From NCBI GenBank assembly GCA_013214945.1, contig JABSRT010000006.1, forward strand, positions 62,001-126,000: 64,000 nucleotides of DNA, given 5' to 3'. Source of the DNA: Gammaproteobacteria bacterium. Its GTDB lineage: Bacteria > Pseudomonadota > Gammaproteobacteria > Enterobacterales > Psychrobiaceae. Position 1 is the stretch's first letter. Every line of letters starts with the position of its first letter. The position numbers and the translations under genes are program-made. The notes beneath the pieces are model-generated. The model ran no database searches. It saw only the letters and a list, made by a program, of their open reading frames with translations, and was not told where the DNA came from. Below, piece after piece: positions 35,066 to 43,677 of the stretch.

Positions 35066-36258
35066 TAAACTGGGGTATTGCTGTCAATGAGTACTTGAGG
35101 CAATGCGGTCGGAATTACATGTTCCGAAGGGTAACAGCCCAATACTTTTATTTGTGTTGTTATATCATCTAGTTGCTTTAACGCTTGCTGCATCTTAACG
35201 CTGTGCAAGTTGGCTGTAACGTCAATGTAAAACATTTCTTCCCACGGGTTTCCCTGGATCGGACGAGACTCCAACTTTGTCATATTAATATCATTACTTT
35301 TAAGCACTAAGAGTGCATCAACTAAAGCACCTGACTTTTGAGCCGTCGAAATAATAAAGGTGGTTTTGGCCGGGATTTGAATCGCAACATCTATAGCTTT
35401 TCGTGCGACAACAATGAAACGGGTATGGTTTTCTTGTTGGTTGGCAATGTTAGAGCTGGTCGATTGTAGGCCGTATAACGCGCCACCTTCTAATGAGCCA
35501 ATTGCGCTGATGTTTGGTTGGTTTAGTTGTGCTACTTTATCCATCGCCGCGGCTGAACTATCACAAAATTCATATTTTATATTGCTCAGACCTAATAAAT
35601 ACTGACTGCATTGCTGGTGCGGTTGGGCATGGCAATAAATAGTGTCGATTACGTCAATTGACGTGGCGCCACTGGTCAGTAAGCAGTGATTAACCGGTTG
35701 GGTTAGCTCACCGACAATTGACAGGCTGGTATGTTGTAATAAGTCGTAAACTTCATTAATACTGCCCGAACTGGTATTTTCAATCGGTAATACGCCAAAT
35801 TCAGCGCGGCCCGACTCAACAGTATCAATAATTTGATTGAACGTTGCGCAGCCAACCTCAATCATACTTTCTACTCGGCGTGAAAAGTAGCGATGGCTGG
35901 CTAAGTAGCTATACGAGCCTTTAGCACCAAGAAAAGCAACACGGCTATGAGGAGTGTCATCTTGTTGATTTACTCGTTGTTGTAACCATGCTTGCTGGTT
36001 TAGCACTGAATCTTCAATCACAACATGAAATAAGTTAGTTATATAATGGGCGTCGAGTCCAAGTTTGTGACCACGTTGAATCAGGTCAATTAACAACTCT
36101 TCTTCGCGTTGTGTATCTCGAACATTTTTGACAGTATCAACTTTTGATTGAGCGACACTAAGGCTTAGTGCACGCCGTTGAGCAAATATCGTCAATAATT
36201 GTTGGTCTAACGCTGTAATTTTTTCACGTACTTCTGAGAGTACGACACCCTGACTCAT
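35065..36258 (-). CDS. pheA: Bifunctional chorismate mutase/prephenate dehydratase (P-protein)
   Basis: PheA makes prephenate from chorismate and dehydrates it to phenylpyruvate for phenylalanine. The 397-residue product has the chorismate mutase domain first (LSEVREKITALDQQLLTIF, about 5-95), then the dehydratase (VAFLGAKGSYSYLASHRYFS; IENTSSGSINEVYDLL) and a C-terminal ACT regulatory domain with the phenylalanine-binding motifs GALVDALL and ESRPIQGNPW. Both feedback motifs are intact. It starts at the ATG at 36258 after GAGGAA and faces aroF-tyrA, the same layout as in E. coli. Confidence 0.96.
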   Translation of the reverse strand: MSQGVVLSEVREKITALDQQLLTIFAQRRALSLSVAQSKVDTVKNVRDTQREEELLIDLIQRGHKLGLDAHYITNLFHVVIEDSVLNQQAWLQQRVNQQDDTPHSRVAFLGAKGSYSYLASHRYFSRRVESMIEVGCATFNQIIDTVESGRAEFGVLPIENTSSGSINEVYDLLQHTSLSIVGELTQPVNHCLLTSGATSIDVIDTIYCHAQPHQQCSQYLLGLSNIKYEFCDSSAAAMDKVAQLNQPNISAIGSLEGGALYGLQSTSSNIANQQENHTRFIVVARKAIDVAIQIPAKTTFIISTAQKSGALVDALLVLKSNDINMTKLESRPIQGNPWEEMFYIDVTANLHSVKMQQALKQLDDITTQIKVLGCYPSEHVIPTALPQVLIDSNTPV

Positions 36259-36272
36259 TTTTATTCCTCACC

Positions 36273-36340
36273 GAAAAAATCCCCCCGGCTGGGAGGACTA
36301 CTACTACATTGAATTTATTGGTTAGGGTCGGCGCTGTCAA
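36273..36340 (-). promoter_or_regulatory. pheA promoter with terminator-like hairpin in the leader
   Basis: On the minus strand TTGACA (36335-36340) and TAAATT (36312-36317) are separated by 17 bases, a near-consensus sigma70 promoter starting near 36305. Directly after it comes a hairpin CCTCCC-AGCC-GGGGGG (36281-36296) followed by ATTTTTT, closely like the E. coli pheA attenuator stem. No Phe-rich leader peptide is visible upstream. Confidence 0.7.
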
Positions 36341-36530
36341 TAGCATTTTGGTCTAAATCAGAGTAACAGCAGCTATCTTGGTTAAGAACTCAACAACTCG
36401 CTTATAAACCCGATAAAATTTTGACCAAAATTGAGAATTTTTCAGCTCAGCGCGCTGGATAAAGTTAAAATTTGAACTAAAATTTTAGCCAATGTTACTA
36501 CTTGCAAAAGATCGTCAACAGGAGGTTAAA

Positions 36531-36881
36531 ATGAAATGGATAGTTTTGCTTGGTTGCTTGCTCACCAGTATTGAGATCGCCGCGGTATCAATGGAAAATA
36601 ATGTGTTTGCGTTGCAGGCGAGTCAAATTCGTTTAAAAATAGGTAAAATTACCGCGATCGACCAAGTTACTCTGCGGATAAAACCGTCGCGCGCTGTTCA
36701 GTTGCTGACCCCCAAGGCCCAAGCAGGATTGTCGACTCCGATTCAAATAAATAGTCCGATTAAAATTAAGTTAGCGCAAGGCTGGCTATTGCAAGGGCAG
36801 ATCCAAACCATTTTGTTAGAACATGGTTGCGCCATCCTCGAAGCACGGGCGCTCACTTTAACCAATACGAATAAAACTTAA
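36531..36881 (+). CDS. Small exported protein of unknown function
   Basis: I do not recognise this gene. The ATG at 36531 has an excellent AGGAGG ribosome binding site six bases upstream, giving a 116-residue product with a signal peptide (MKWIVLLGCLLTSIEIAAVS). The mature part is short and basic, with two beta-rich stretches (IRLKIGKITAIDQVTLRIKP; SPIKIKLAQGWLLQGQIQTI) and a single Cys near the end. A longer frame from 36492 lacks a signal sequence. It lies divergent from pheA and upstream of the PanP-like gene, with a 142-base gap. Confidence 0.65.
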   Translation: MKWIVLLGCLLTSIEIAAVSMENNVFALQASQIRLKIGKITAIDQVTLRIKPSRAVQLLTPKAQAGLSTPIQINSPIKIKLAQGWLLQGQIQTILLEHGCAILEARALTLTNTNKT

Positions 36882-37023
36882 CGGTCTAATTAGTGCTCAT
36901 CGCAGGAGATTGCAGCAGTTGTCGACCGTAACAGGCTAGTAACTGGTATTTGATAATGGTAAATTGTGCGGCTCGGGATTTGTAGCCGATGATTTGTTTT
37001 TATTTTTTACTGAGGTTTTACCT

Positions 37024-38700
37024 ATGACGATTAAACACCGCACTGCTAGCGCTTCCTTAGAACGTTTGCATCGTGTTTTTACTGTGCCTGAAACACAAGA
37101 ATCAACCTTAGGGAAAATTGATTTAGAGATTTCGCAAAATCTTGAAGGTTTTTTAAAGTCGCACATTGTTGCGGTCGAAAAAGATCTTGAGTTGGTCGAA
37201 CAAGACTTTGCTCATTCGGCTATTCCAGAACAGCCTATTTTTGTGTCGGAACAAACCGAATTTTTACTTGATAAATTGGTTGCGCATTCGGTTCATACCG
37301 CAGCGCCAAGTTTTGTTGGCCACATGACCTCGGCATTACCATATTTTATGCTGCCGTTATCAAAAATTATGATTGCGCTTAATCAAAATTTAGTTAAAAC
37401 CGAAACATCTAAGTCATTTACACCAATGGAACGCCAGGTCACCGGCATGTTACATCGCTTGGTTTACAATCGGGATGATAGTTTTTATCAGCGGTATATG
37501 CATGATCAAAACTATGCGTTGGGTGCTTTTGGCTCTGGCGGCACCATTGCCAATATCACGGCGCTGTGGGTGGCTAGAAACAATGCTTTTCCTGCGACAG
37601 CAAACTTTGCTGGGGTTAACCACGATGGTTTAGTCGGCGCGTTGCTAGAGTACGGCTATCGTGGTGCGGCAATCTTGGTGAGCGAGCGTGGCCATTACTC
37701 GTTGAAAAAGACTGCAGATATCTTGGGACTTGGCGCTAATAATATTATTTCTGTGGTCACCGATTCTGATAACAGAATTTGTATGACGGCGTTACGCCAG
37801 CGGTGCCAAGAGTTAGCCGACAATAAGATTAAAGTGATTGCGTTAGTTGGGGTGGCTGGTACGACTGAAACTGGCAGTATTGATCCACTTGACCTGATGG
37901 CTGATTTAGCAGCGGAAATTGACTGTCATTTTCACGTTGATGGCGCTTGGGGCGCACCGACTTTATTTTCGCGTCAATATGGCCCCTTGCTTAAGGGAAT
38001 TGAGCGCGCTGACTCGGTTACTATTGATGCACACAAACAGTTATATGTACCAATGGGTGCTGGCTTGGTGGTGTTTAAAGATCCAGGGGCACTGGGTGCG
38101 ATAGAGCATCACGCGCAATATATTATTCGTAAGGGCTCTAAAGATCTTGGCAGTAAAACCCTGGAAGGCTCGCGCCAAGGCATGGCGATGTTAGTGCATT
38201 CAGGACTGAAAATACTTGGCCGTAGTGGTTATGAATTATTAATAGATGAAGGCATTAACAAAACACGAAACTTTGCGAAATTGGTCTGCACTGCAGATGA
38301 TTTTGAATTAACCAGTGAGCCAGTGCTGAACATATTAACCTATCGTTATTGTCCGGCATGGCTACAGACGGTGCTTGCTTGTTGTGACAACGCTACCTTA
38401 ACTGCGCTTAATCAGGAGTTAAATGACTTTACCAAATACTTGCAAAAAACCCAGCGCGGCCATGGCAAGTCTTTTGTATCGCGTACTCAACTAACGCCGC
38501 AACGCTATCATCAGCAAGCTATTATTGTGTTTCGGGTTGTGCTGGCCAACCCGTTAACCACGATGGCTATTTTAGAAGATATCTTGGCCGAGCAAATCAA
38601 TTTGGCTCAGGCACCTGAAGCACAAAAATACCTAAACCAATTACAGGCTTTAGCTGCTCCTTATTTATCCAGAACTCAGGTTATTTACAATAAAAGCTAA
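37024..38700 (+). CDS. panP: Pyridoxal-phosphate-dependent aspartate 1-decarboxylase, PanP-like
   Basis: This group II PLP decarboxylase probably makes beta-alanine from aspartate for pantothenate, replacing the pyruvoyl enzyme PanD as shown for Vibrio PanP. From the ATG at 37024 the product is about 558 residues. The PLP-lysine lies in TIDAHKQLYVPMGAG, preceded by HFHVDGAWGAPTLFS with the PLP-contacting Asp; FGSGGTIANITALWVAR is the phosphate-binding region. The alternatives are glutamate or aromatic L-amino-acid decarboxylase; overall resemblance to the Vibrio/Shewanella group favours PanP. The convergent slt gene ends six bases away. Confidence 0.8.
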   Translation: MTIKHRTASASLERLHRVFTVPETQESTLGKIDLEISQNLEGFLKSHIVAVEKDLELVEQDFAHSAIPEQPIFVSEQTEFLLDKLVAHSVHTAAPSFVGHMTSALPYFMLPLSKIMIALNQNLVKTETSKSFTPMERQVTGMLHRLVYNRDDSFYQRYMHDQNYALGAFGSGGTIANITALWVARNNAFPATANFAGVNHDGLVGALLEYGYRGAAILVSERGHYSLKKTADILGLGANNIISVVTDSDNRICMTALRQRCQELADNKIKVIALVGVAGTTETGSIDPLDLMADLAAEIDCHFHVDGAWGAPTLFSRQYGPLLKGIERADSVTIDAHKQLYVPMGAGLVVFKDPGALGAIEHHAQYIIRKGSKDLGSKTLEGSRQGMAMLVHSGLKILGRSGYELLIDEGINKTRNFAKLVCTADDFELTSEPVLNILTYRYCPAWLQTVLACCDNATLTALNQELNDFTKYLQKTQRGHGKSFVSRTQLTPQRYHQQAIIVFRVVLANPLTTMAILEDILAEQINLAQAPEAQKYLNQLQALAAPYLSRTQVIYNKS

Positions 38701-38705
38701 TACGA

Positions 38706-40631
38706 CTATTTATCTTTAGTCATTATCGTCGGACTGACTTTGCTTGACGGTAAATGACTCGGAAGTTGTAGCTGGCGCTGATAAATCACAATATAGGCGA
38801 GAATGTTCTTAACATATTCTCGGGTTTCTCGAAAAGGGATGGTCTCAATCCATTGATCTTGCGGCAGCTCAGCGGTTAACCAACGTTTTACTCGATGAGG
38901 GCCTGCGTTGTAGGCCGCCGCAGCGACTGCAATGTTATGATTAAATTTATTGAGCATTTTCGTCAGATAAGCAGTGCCCAGTTTTATATTGAACGCTGGA
39001 ATAAATAATTGTGATTTACTTTGATAGCTGACATCAGAATCTTTGGCTTGTTGGCTTGCTGTGCCTGGCATCAGTTGCATTAATCCCATCGCGCCTACCC
39101 GCGAGCGGGCGTTGGTCATAAAGGCACTTTCTTGTCGTGAAATTGCCAATGGCCAACTTGTTACAATGTTATTAAACTGGGCTTCGTGCGCAAAGGCTTC
39201 AAGGTGAGGCTGTGGAAAACGAATGTCGAGATCATTAAGCTGCTTGGTCATGGTTAAACTAATGATAGCGCGGTTATGCCATTGCCAGTCTGCGGCTAGT
39301 TTCGCTGCAGCTAAACGCTCTGATTCACTCAGCGTCTTCAGTTGATAATACCATTCACGACGTGCTTCAATATTACGATTAAGACGCAATAGCTCTTGCG
39401 CTCGAATCGTTGCCGGGCGCAATTTTATCGCGGCCAAAACCTCAGGCCTAACGGCTAGCGTTTGATGATTCAACTGGTAGGGGCTGCTTAATTTATCACT
39501 GGCTAAAAAGCCATAATAGCGACGCTGCTTGGCTAGGGTAAGATAAACACTATTAGCTTCTTTGGTTTTACCGTGCTTTTCAAGCGACGATCCATACCAA
39601 TATTGCCAAGCCAGTTTGCTCTGGAGTTGATGATATTGTTGGTAGACAGTCCTAATATCCTTCCAGCGGCTTTGGCTCACCAATGCCCGTAATATTCTGC
39701 TTATTTGCGACTCGCTTAATAGCGCCCAGTTCAGTGAGTTTAGGGCTATTTTTTGCGGTACTTTTTTGTGAATAGCCCTGAGTGCTAACTTGTTGTACAG
39801 GCTGTCAGTTACCTCAGGACTAAAGCGTTGTGCTTTTTTTATTTGCGGCCACAAGCGCAAAGCCTGTGTTGGTGATTGATAACTAAGGCGCTCGATCGCA
39901 ATTTTTAGCATTGAACTGGCAAAGTCACCGGTTTTATCCCAGTAGTGAGTTTGTGATAAAGCCTGTGCGTTGTTATAAAGTTTAAGCCAGTAGTTAAACT
40001 CTTTTTTTGCTGGCGGCGATAATGACTTAGCAAAATATTTGGCCAGTGCGAGTTTACGATTGGCTAATGTTAGGGTAATTCGTTGCAAGATTAACGAATC
40101 AGTTTTATAACCTGCCTCTTGCCAATATGCCAATAACGGATCGCATGCATTGGGCAAAGAATGCCCGGTTAGCCAAATATCTTTAATTTGGGCTAACACT
40201 TGTTGTTGCTCACCTTGGTGATATTTAGCCTGGAGGTAGTAACATTTATAAGTGATTAAATCATCTGGGTGATATAGCTCAATCACGTCTGACCAGCGCC
40301 GTTTTTTTGCTTTTGCTTTTAGTGCTTTAAGTCGTAACTTACGTGCCAAAGGCAGGTCGGTATAGCGGTAGATAAATTGATTGATATCGACTAAGGGTTG
40401 CTGTGCTAACCCGGAAGCTAAACGCTTAAATTGAAGATAAGGTAATAATGGATAATCTTTTAACCGCGCGATTTTTCGATCGGCATCGCTGTTTCGGTTT
40501 TGTTCAATATCTAAAGAGGCTAAGGTAAATAACTCACGCTGTTGGGCATATTGATCTAGTTTGGGTAGGGACAATGCATTGCCATACTGTGAAACTAAAA
40601 AAAGGCCCAAAATAAAAAATCGACTCGACAA
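38706..40631 (-). CDS. slt: Soluble lytic murein transglycosylase (Slt70)
   Basis: Slt cleaves peptidoglycan glycan strands with formation of 1,6-anhydro-MurNAc ends, feeding the recycling pathway served by AnmK, AmgK and MurU in this window. The 641 residues (E. coli 645) have a signal peptide (FILGLFLVSQYGNALS), a long superhelical region and a C-terminal lysozyme-like domain with the catalytic Glu in ISRQESAFMTNARSRVGAMG and MQLMPGTA, followed by NIKLGTAYLTKML and AYNAGPHRVKRWL. It starts with TTG at 40631, five bases after GGAAG. Confidence 0.95.
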   Translation of the reverse strand: MSSRFFILGLFLVSQYGNALSLPKLDQYAQQRELFTLASLDIEQNRNSDADRKIARLKDYPLLPYLQFKRLASGLAQQPLVDINQFIYRYTDLPLARKLRLKALKAKAKKRRWSDVIELYHPDDLITYKCYYLQAKYHQGEQQQVLAQIKDIWLTGHSLPNACDPLLAYWQEAGYKTDSLILQRITLTLANRKLALAKYFAKSLSPPAKKEFNYWLKLYNNAQALSQTHYWDKTGDFASSMLKIAIERLSYQSPTQALRLWPQIKKAQRFSPEVTDSLYNKLALRAIHKKVPQKIALNSLNWALLSESQISRILRALVSQSRWKDIRTVYQQYHQLQSKLAWQYWYGSSLEKHGKTKEANSVYLTLAKQRRYYGFLASDKLSSPYQLNHQTLAVRPEVLAAIKLRPATIRAQELLRLNRNIEARREWYYQLKTLSESERLAAAKLAADWQWHNRAIISLTMTKQLNDLDIRFPQPHLEAFAHEAQFNNIVTSWPLAISRQESAFMTNARSRVGAMGLMQLMPGTASQQAKDSDVSYQSKSQLFIPAFNIKLGTAYLTKMLNKFNHNIAVAAAAYNAGPHRVKRWLTAELPQDQWIETIPFRETREYVKNILAYIVIYQRQLQLPSHLPSSKVSPTIMTKDK

Positions 40632-40711
40632 AATTCTTCCTTGTTAAATTGCACTTGTCTTAGGCTAGCAGCGCATTGCAGAAACGGCAATGCAGATTTA
40701 GTGATTAATGA

Positions 40712-40749
40712 GAACTAATTTAACCTTGGGTCAGAGATTAAATTAGTTC
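40712..40749. repeat. Perfect 12-base inverted repeat between asnC and slt
   Basis: GAACTAATTTAA (40712-40723) and TTAAATTAGTTC (40738-40749) enclose a 14-base loop containing GGGTCAGAGA. That loop recalls REP sequences associated with RAYT transposases in Vibrio and Shewanella. It could also be the asnC transcript end, although no T-run follows. Confidence 0.6.
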
Positions 40750-40782
40750 GCTGGTCATTTAACTGAAATAGTGACTGGAGCT

Positions 40783-41244
40783 TTAAGGAGTGATGTCTCT
40801 TTTAATCGGATTATCAAGCGAAATTAGCGTTTCGGTTGATTGAATTTCATCAATGGCTTGAATTTTATTAACCAATACCTGTTGCAAGTGATCGATTGAA
40901 CGGGTCAATATTTTAACAAAGATATTATAGTGGCCAGTGGTGTAGTAGGCCTCTAATACTTCGTCTATTTCTTCTAATTGCCTAAGCGCAGGGGTGTAGT
41001 CTTTAGCACTACGTAAATTAATCCCGATAAAACAGCAGACGTCGTAGCCGAGTTTTTTTGGATTGAGCTCAATCACGGTGCGGGTAATAATGCCAGCCTG
41101 TTTCATTTTCTCGACCCGGACATGGATGGTCGCAGGGCTGACCGCGAACAGCTTGGCCAGTTCGGCGTAAGGCATTCGGGCATTTTTAGTTAGCGTCAGC
41201 AAGATTTTTTTATCGAGTTCATCGATGATATTATTTTTTTGCAT
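40783..41244 (-). CDS. asnC: Lrp/AsnC-family regulator AsnC
   Basis: AsnC is an asparagine-responsive transcription factor. The 153-residue protein (E. coli 152) has an N-terminal helix-turn-helix (AELAKLFAVSPATIHVRVEK) and a C-terminal RAM domain (YYTTGHYNIFVKILTRSIDH; IDEIQSTETLISLDNPI) that agree closely with E. coli AsnC itself rather than Lrp. The usual divergent target asnA is not adjacent here. Direct repeats just upstream are candidate autoregulatory sites. Confidence 0.9.
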   Translation of the reverse strand: MQKNNIIDELDKKILLTLTKNARMPYAELAKLFAVSPATIHVRVEKMKQAGIITRTVIELNPKKLGYDVCCFIGINLRSAKDYTPALRQLEEIDEVLEAYYTTGHYNIFVKILTRSIDHLQQVLVNKIQAIDEIQSTETLISLDNPIKRDITP

Positions 41245-41260
41245 ATCGCCCCTAGGTATT

Positions 41261-41373
41261 AACGTTAGCTATTAGTTACTAAATATTAGCTAATCGTTAT
41301 TAAACGTTAGCCACTAAATATTATTTATCAAATTTGGCTATATCATAGATGATTACTAGCCCTTTGGCTATAT
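41261..41373. repeat. Direct repeats upstream of asnC
   Basis: AACGTTAGC...ACTAAATATTA occurs at 41261-41288 and in a shorter form at 41303-41323, and TTTGGCTATAT occurs at 41334-41344 and 41363-41373. They lie in the asnC promoter region and may bind AsnC. The rest of the roughly 270-base gap has no visible gene. Confidence 0.55.
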
Positions 41374-41512
41374 TTGTAGTTTTACATCGGAATATTGGGC
41401 TGATTATTAAACAATAGTATAAGGCGAGGTTTTTCATTGCTGGCGTCATTAATCAAGATGGGTTGGTTCGTATTTGGATTCATTTCTCGAGATCGTTGGA
41501 CGGCTATAAAAC

Positions 41513-41704
41513 TTAATAATCGCTGTTTTTTTCGGCGAGTTGGCGTTGGGTAAAGACTCGTTCAATGATTTGTTGTTGTTGCTGCTCGGTGCAGTCTTTC
41601 CATCCGATGATTTCGCCAATACTGCGGTAGCAACCCATGCAAATCTCATTGTGATCGAGTTTACACAGGGCAACGCAAGGCGAACGTGGTGGCGAAATCG
41701 ACAT
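41513..41704 (-). CDS. DUF1289 small cysteine-motif protein
   Basis: The 63-residue product has Cys10, Cys14, Cys22 and Cys25 in PCVALCKLDHNEICMGCYRS followed by IGEIIGWKD, the DUF1289 signature. The family is thought to bind metal; the function is unknown. It starts at the ATG at 41704, behind AGGAG. It is divergent from tsaE. Confidence 0.88.
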   Translation of the reverse strand: MSISPPRSPCVALCKLDHNEICMGCYRSIGEIIGWKDCTEQQQQQIIERVFTQRQLAEKNSDY

Positions 41705-41825
41705 AAAAAACTCCTTTATTTCGCTGATTAATACCGAGCAATTAACAATCGTATATTGGCAACTATCTCAGCGAGTAAACTCTGTTATAATTTAGCTCAA
41801 TTACTCTGAAAATAATATAAACCTG

Positions 41826-42317
41826 ATGAACCAAATTGAAAATAATTCCTCTAAGCGAACACAATCATGTTTAGAGTTTCATTTATCTGATGAAGAACAA
41901 ACAGTTGAGTTAGGCAGAAAACTAGCTTTAGCTTGTACAATCGCCACAACTATTTATCTTCATGGCGATCTTGGGGCTGGAAAAACGACCTTAAGTCGTG
42001 GTTTTATCCAGGCACTTGGCCATGTTGGCAAGGTTAAAAGTCCAACCTACGCCTTGGTTGAACCGTATGAATTGGCGTCGTGGCAGGTTTATCATTTTGA
42101 TTTATATCGGGTCGGCGATCCCGAAGAGCTAGAGTTTATGGGCATTAGAGATTATTTTAATGACGATAGTTTGTGTTTAATTGAATGGCCCGAGCGTGGT
42201 TTTGGTATGCTGCCTGAGGCTGATATAGCAATTACGTTAAAATATGTTGGAGAGCAACGCATTGCTTATTGTAATGCTGACACTGAGATTGGTCAGAAAA
42301 TTTTGGCAACCATCTAA
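41826..42317 (+). CDS. tsaE: tRNA threonylcarbamoyladenosine biosynthesis ATPase TsaE
   Basis: TsaE is the P-loop ATPase of the TsaBDE complex that makes t6A37 in ANN-decoding tRNAs. The 163 residues carry Walker A HGDLGAGKTTLSRG near residue 44 and the conserved SPTYALVEPYE and HFDLYRVGDPEELEF. It is the first gene of a string that continues with amiB, mutL, miaA, hfq and hflX. In other gammaproteobacteria nnrE precedes it; here the upstream neighbour is the DUF1289 gene, transcribed away. Confidence 0.95.
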   Translation: MNQIENNSSKRTQSCLEFHLSDEEQTVELGRKLALACTIATTIYLHGDLGAGKTTLSRGFIQALGHVGKVKSPTYALVEPYELASWQVYHFDLYRVGDPEELEFMGIRDYFNDDSLCLIEWPERGFGMLPEADIAITLKYVGEQRIAYCNADTEIGQKILATI

Positions 42318-42331
42318 ATAAGGGTTAAATA

Positions 42332-43675
42332 GTGAAGCTGAGATTTTTTATAACCGGGCTATTGTTGAGTATTTTATTAACGACAAAAGTTTGGGCTGGC
42401 AATAAATTACAAGATGTTCGGGTGTGGCCATCACCAGAAAAGTATCGGATTGTGTTTGATTTAACCAAGCCAGCCGACTTTAGCTATTTTAGCCTAACCA
42501 ATCCGCATCGCTTAGTGATCGACTTTAAATCTTCCAAACTGACGGCCAAATTAGCCAAACTAAAATTCTCTGGTAATTTAGTCAAAAAAATACGTACTAG
42601 CAAAGCGCCGAAAAAAGGCATGTTGCGGATTGTTATTGAACTAAAAGAATCGCTCAAGCCGCAAATATTTTCACTAACACCTACTGGACCCTACGGCGAT
42701 CGATTAGTCGTTGATTTTAACAAAAACAAAAACAGAAACGGTATTAACAACAAACAACGTGTTAATACTGTCGTTAAAACAACAAATAAACCAAGCTCGC
42801 TTAACCGCGATATTGTGATTGCGATTGACGCTGGTCATGGTGGTGAAGATCCGGGTTCCATCGGTGCTAGTGGTCGTTATGAAAAAAGTATCACGTTGGG
42901 CATTGCAAAATTATTGGCCCAAAAAATCAATAATACTCGTGGTTTAAAAGCGATAATGACACGTAGTGGTGACTATTATGTTGGTCTAAACCGTCGCTCT
43001 GAAATTGCCCGTAAAGCCAAAACAGATTTGTTAATATCGATTCATGCTGATGCGTTCACTTCCTCGCGACCGCAAGGAGCCTCAGTGTTGGTGCTGTCGA
43101 TGAGGCGAGCTGATAGTGAAATTGGTCGTATTTTAGAAAACAACGAAAGTTATTCTGAATTGCTCGGCGGCGTTGGTGAGATCATTGAATCAAACGAGAA
43201 TGAAAAATATTTTGCCCGTGCGTTAATTGACATGCAAATGGACAATTCGATGGAAGAAAGTTTTGAAATTGGCAATGCTATTTTGTCGCGCTTAAAACGA
43301 GTTACTCACTTACACCGAGATAAGGTTATTTTAGCCAGTTTAGCGGTGTTAAAATCACCAGATTTTCCATCCATAATGGTTGAAACAGGCTTTGTGTCTA
43401 ATCCAAAAGACGAACGCCGTTTGTATAATAAGCAGCATCGAATCAAGCTGGCCAATGCGATGTTTAATTCGATTAATGATTACTTTAAAAAGAACCCGCC
43501 TAATGGTTCTTTGTATGCCAAGTTGCGCAGTAAAACGCATAAAGTATCAAGCGGTGAATCGCTGTCGCTGCTCGCTCAGCGCTATCGAATCAGTGTGGCT
43601 AGCTTAAAGAAATATAATGCATTACGCAGTGATACACTGCGTATTGGTCAAGTTTTAGCGATCCCTCAGAGTTAA
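42332..43675 (+). CDS. amiB: N-acetylmuramoyl-L-alanine amidase AmiB-like
   Basis: This periplasmic Zn-amidase removes peptide stems from MurNAc during daughter-cell separation. The 447-residue product has a signal peptide (about 1-22), an AMIN domain (VRVWPSPEKYRIVFDLTKP, about 28-125), the Amidase_3 domain (IAIDAGHGGEDPGSIGASG; KTDLLISIHADAF; MVETGFVSNPKDE) with the Zn ligands, and a C-terminal LysM motif (HKVSSGESLSLLAQRYRIS). It starts with GTG at 42332, and mutL begins three bases after its stop. Confidence 0.95.
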   Translation: MKLRFFITGLLLSILLTTKVWAGNKLQDVRVWPSPEKYRIVFDLTKPADFSYFSLTNPHRLVIDFKSSKLTAKLAKLKFSGNLVKKIRTSKAPKKGMLRIVIELKESLKPQIFSLTPTGPYGDRLVVDFNKNKNRNGINNKQRVNTVVKTTNKPSSLNRDIVIAIDAGHGGEDPGSIGASGRYEKSITLGIAKLLAQKINNTRGLKAIMTRSGDYYVGLNRRSEIARKAKTDLLISIHADAFTSSRPQGASVLVLSMRRADSEIGRILENNESYSELLGGVGEIIESNENEKYFARALIDMQMDNSMEESFEIGNAILSRLKRVTHLHRDKVILASLAVLKSPDFPSIMVETGFVSNPKDERRLYNKQHRIKLANAMFNSINDYFKKNPPNGSLYAKLRSKTHKVSSGESLSLLAQRYRISVASLKKYNALRSDTLRIGQVLAIPQS

Positions 43676-43677
43676 TT

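Noticed and set aside
36259-36400. Leader peptide for pheA
   Set aside because: The only ATG frame reads a run of Val codons (GTA GTA GTA GTC) and runs through the hairpin into the gene, with no Phe run.
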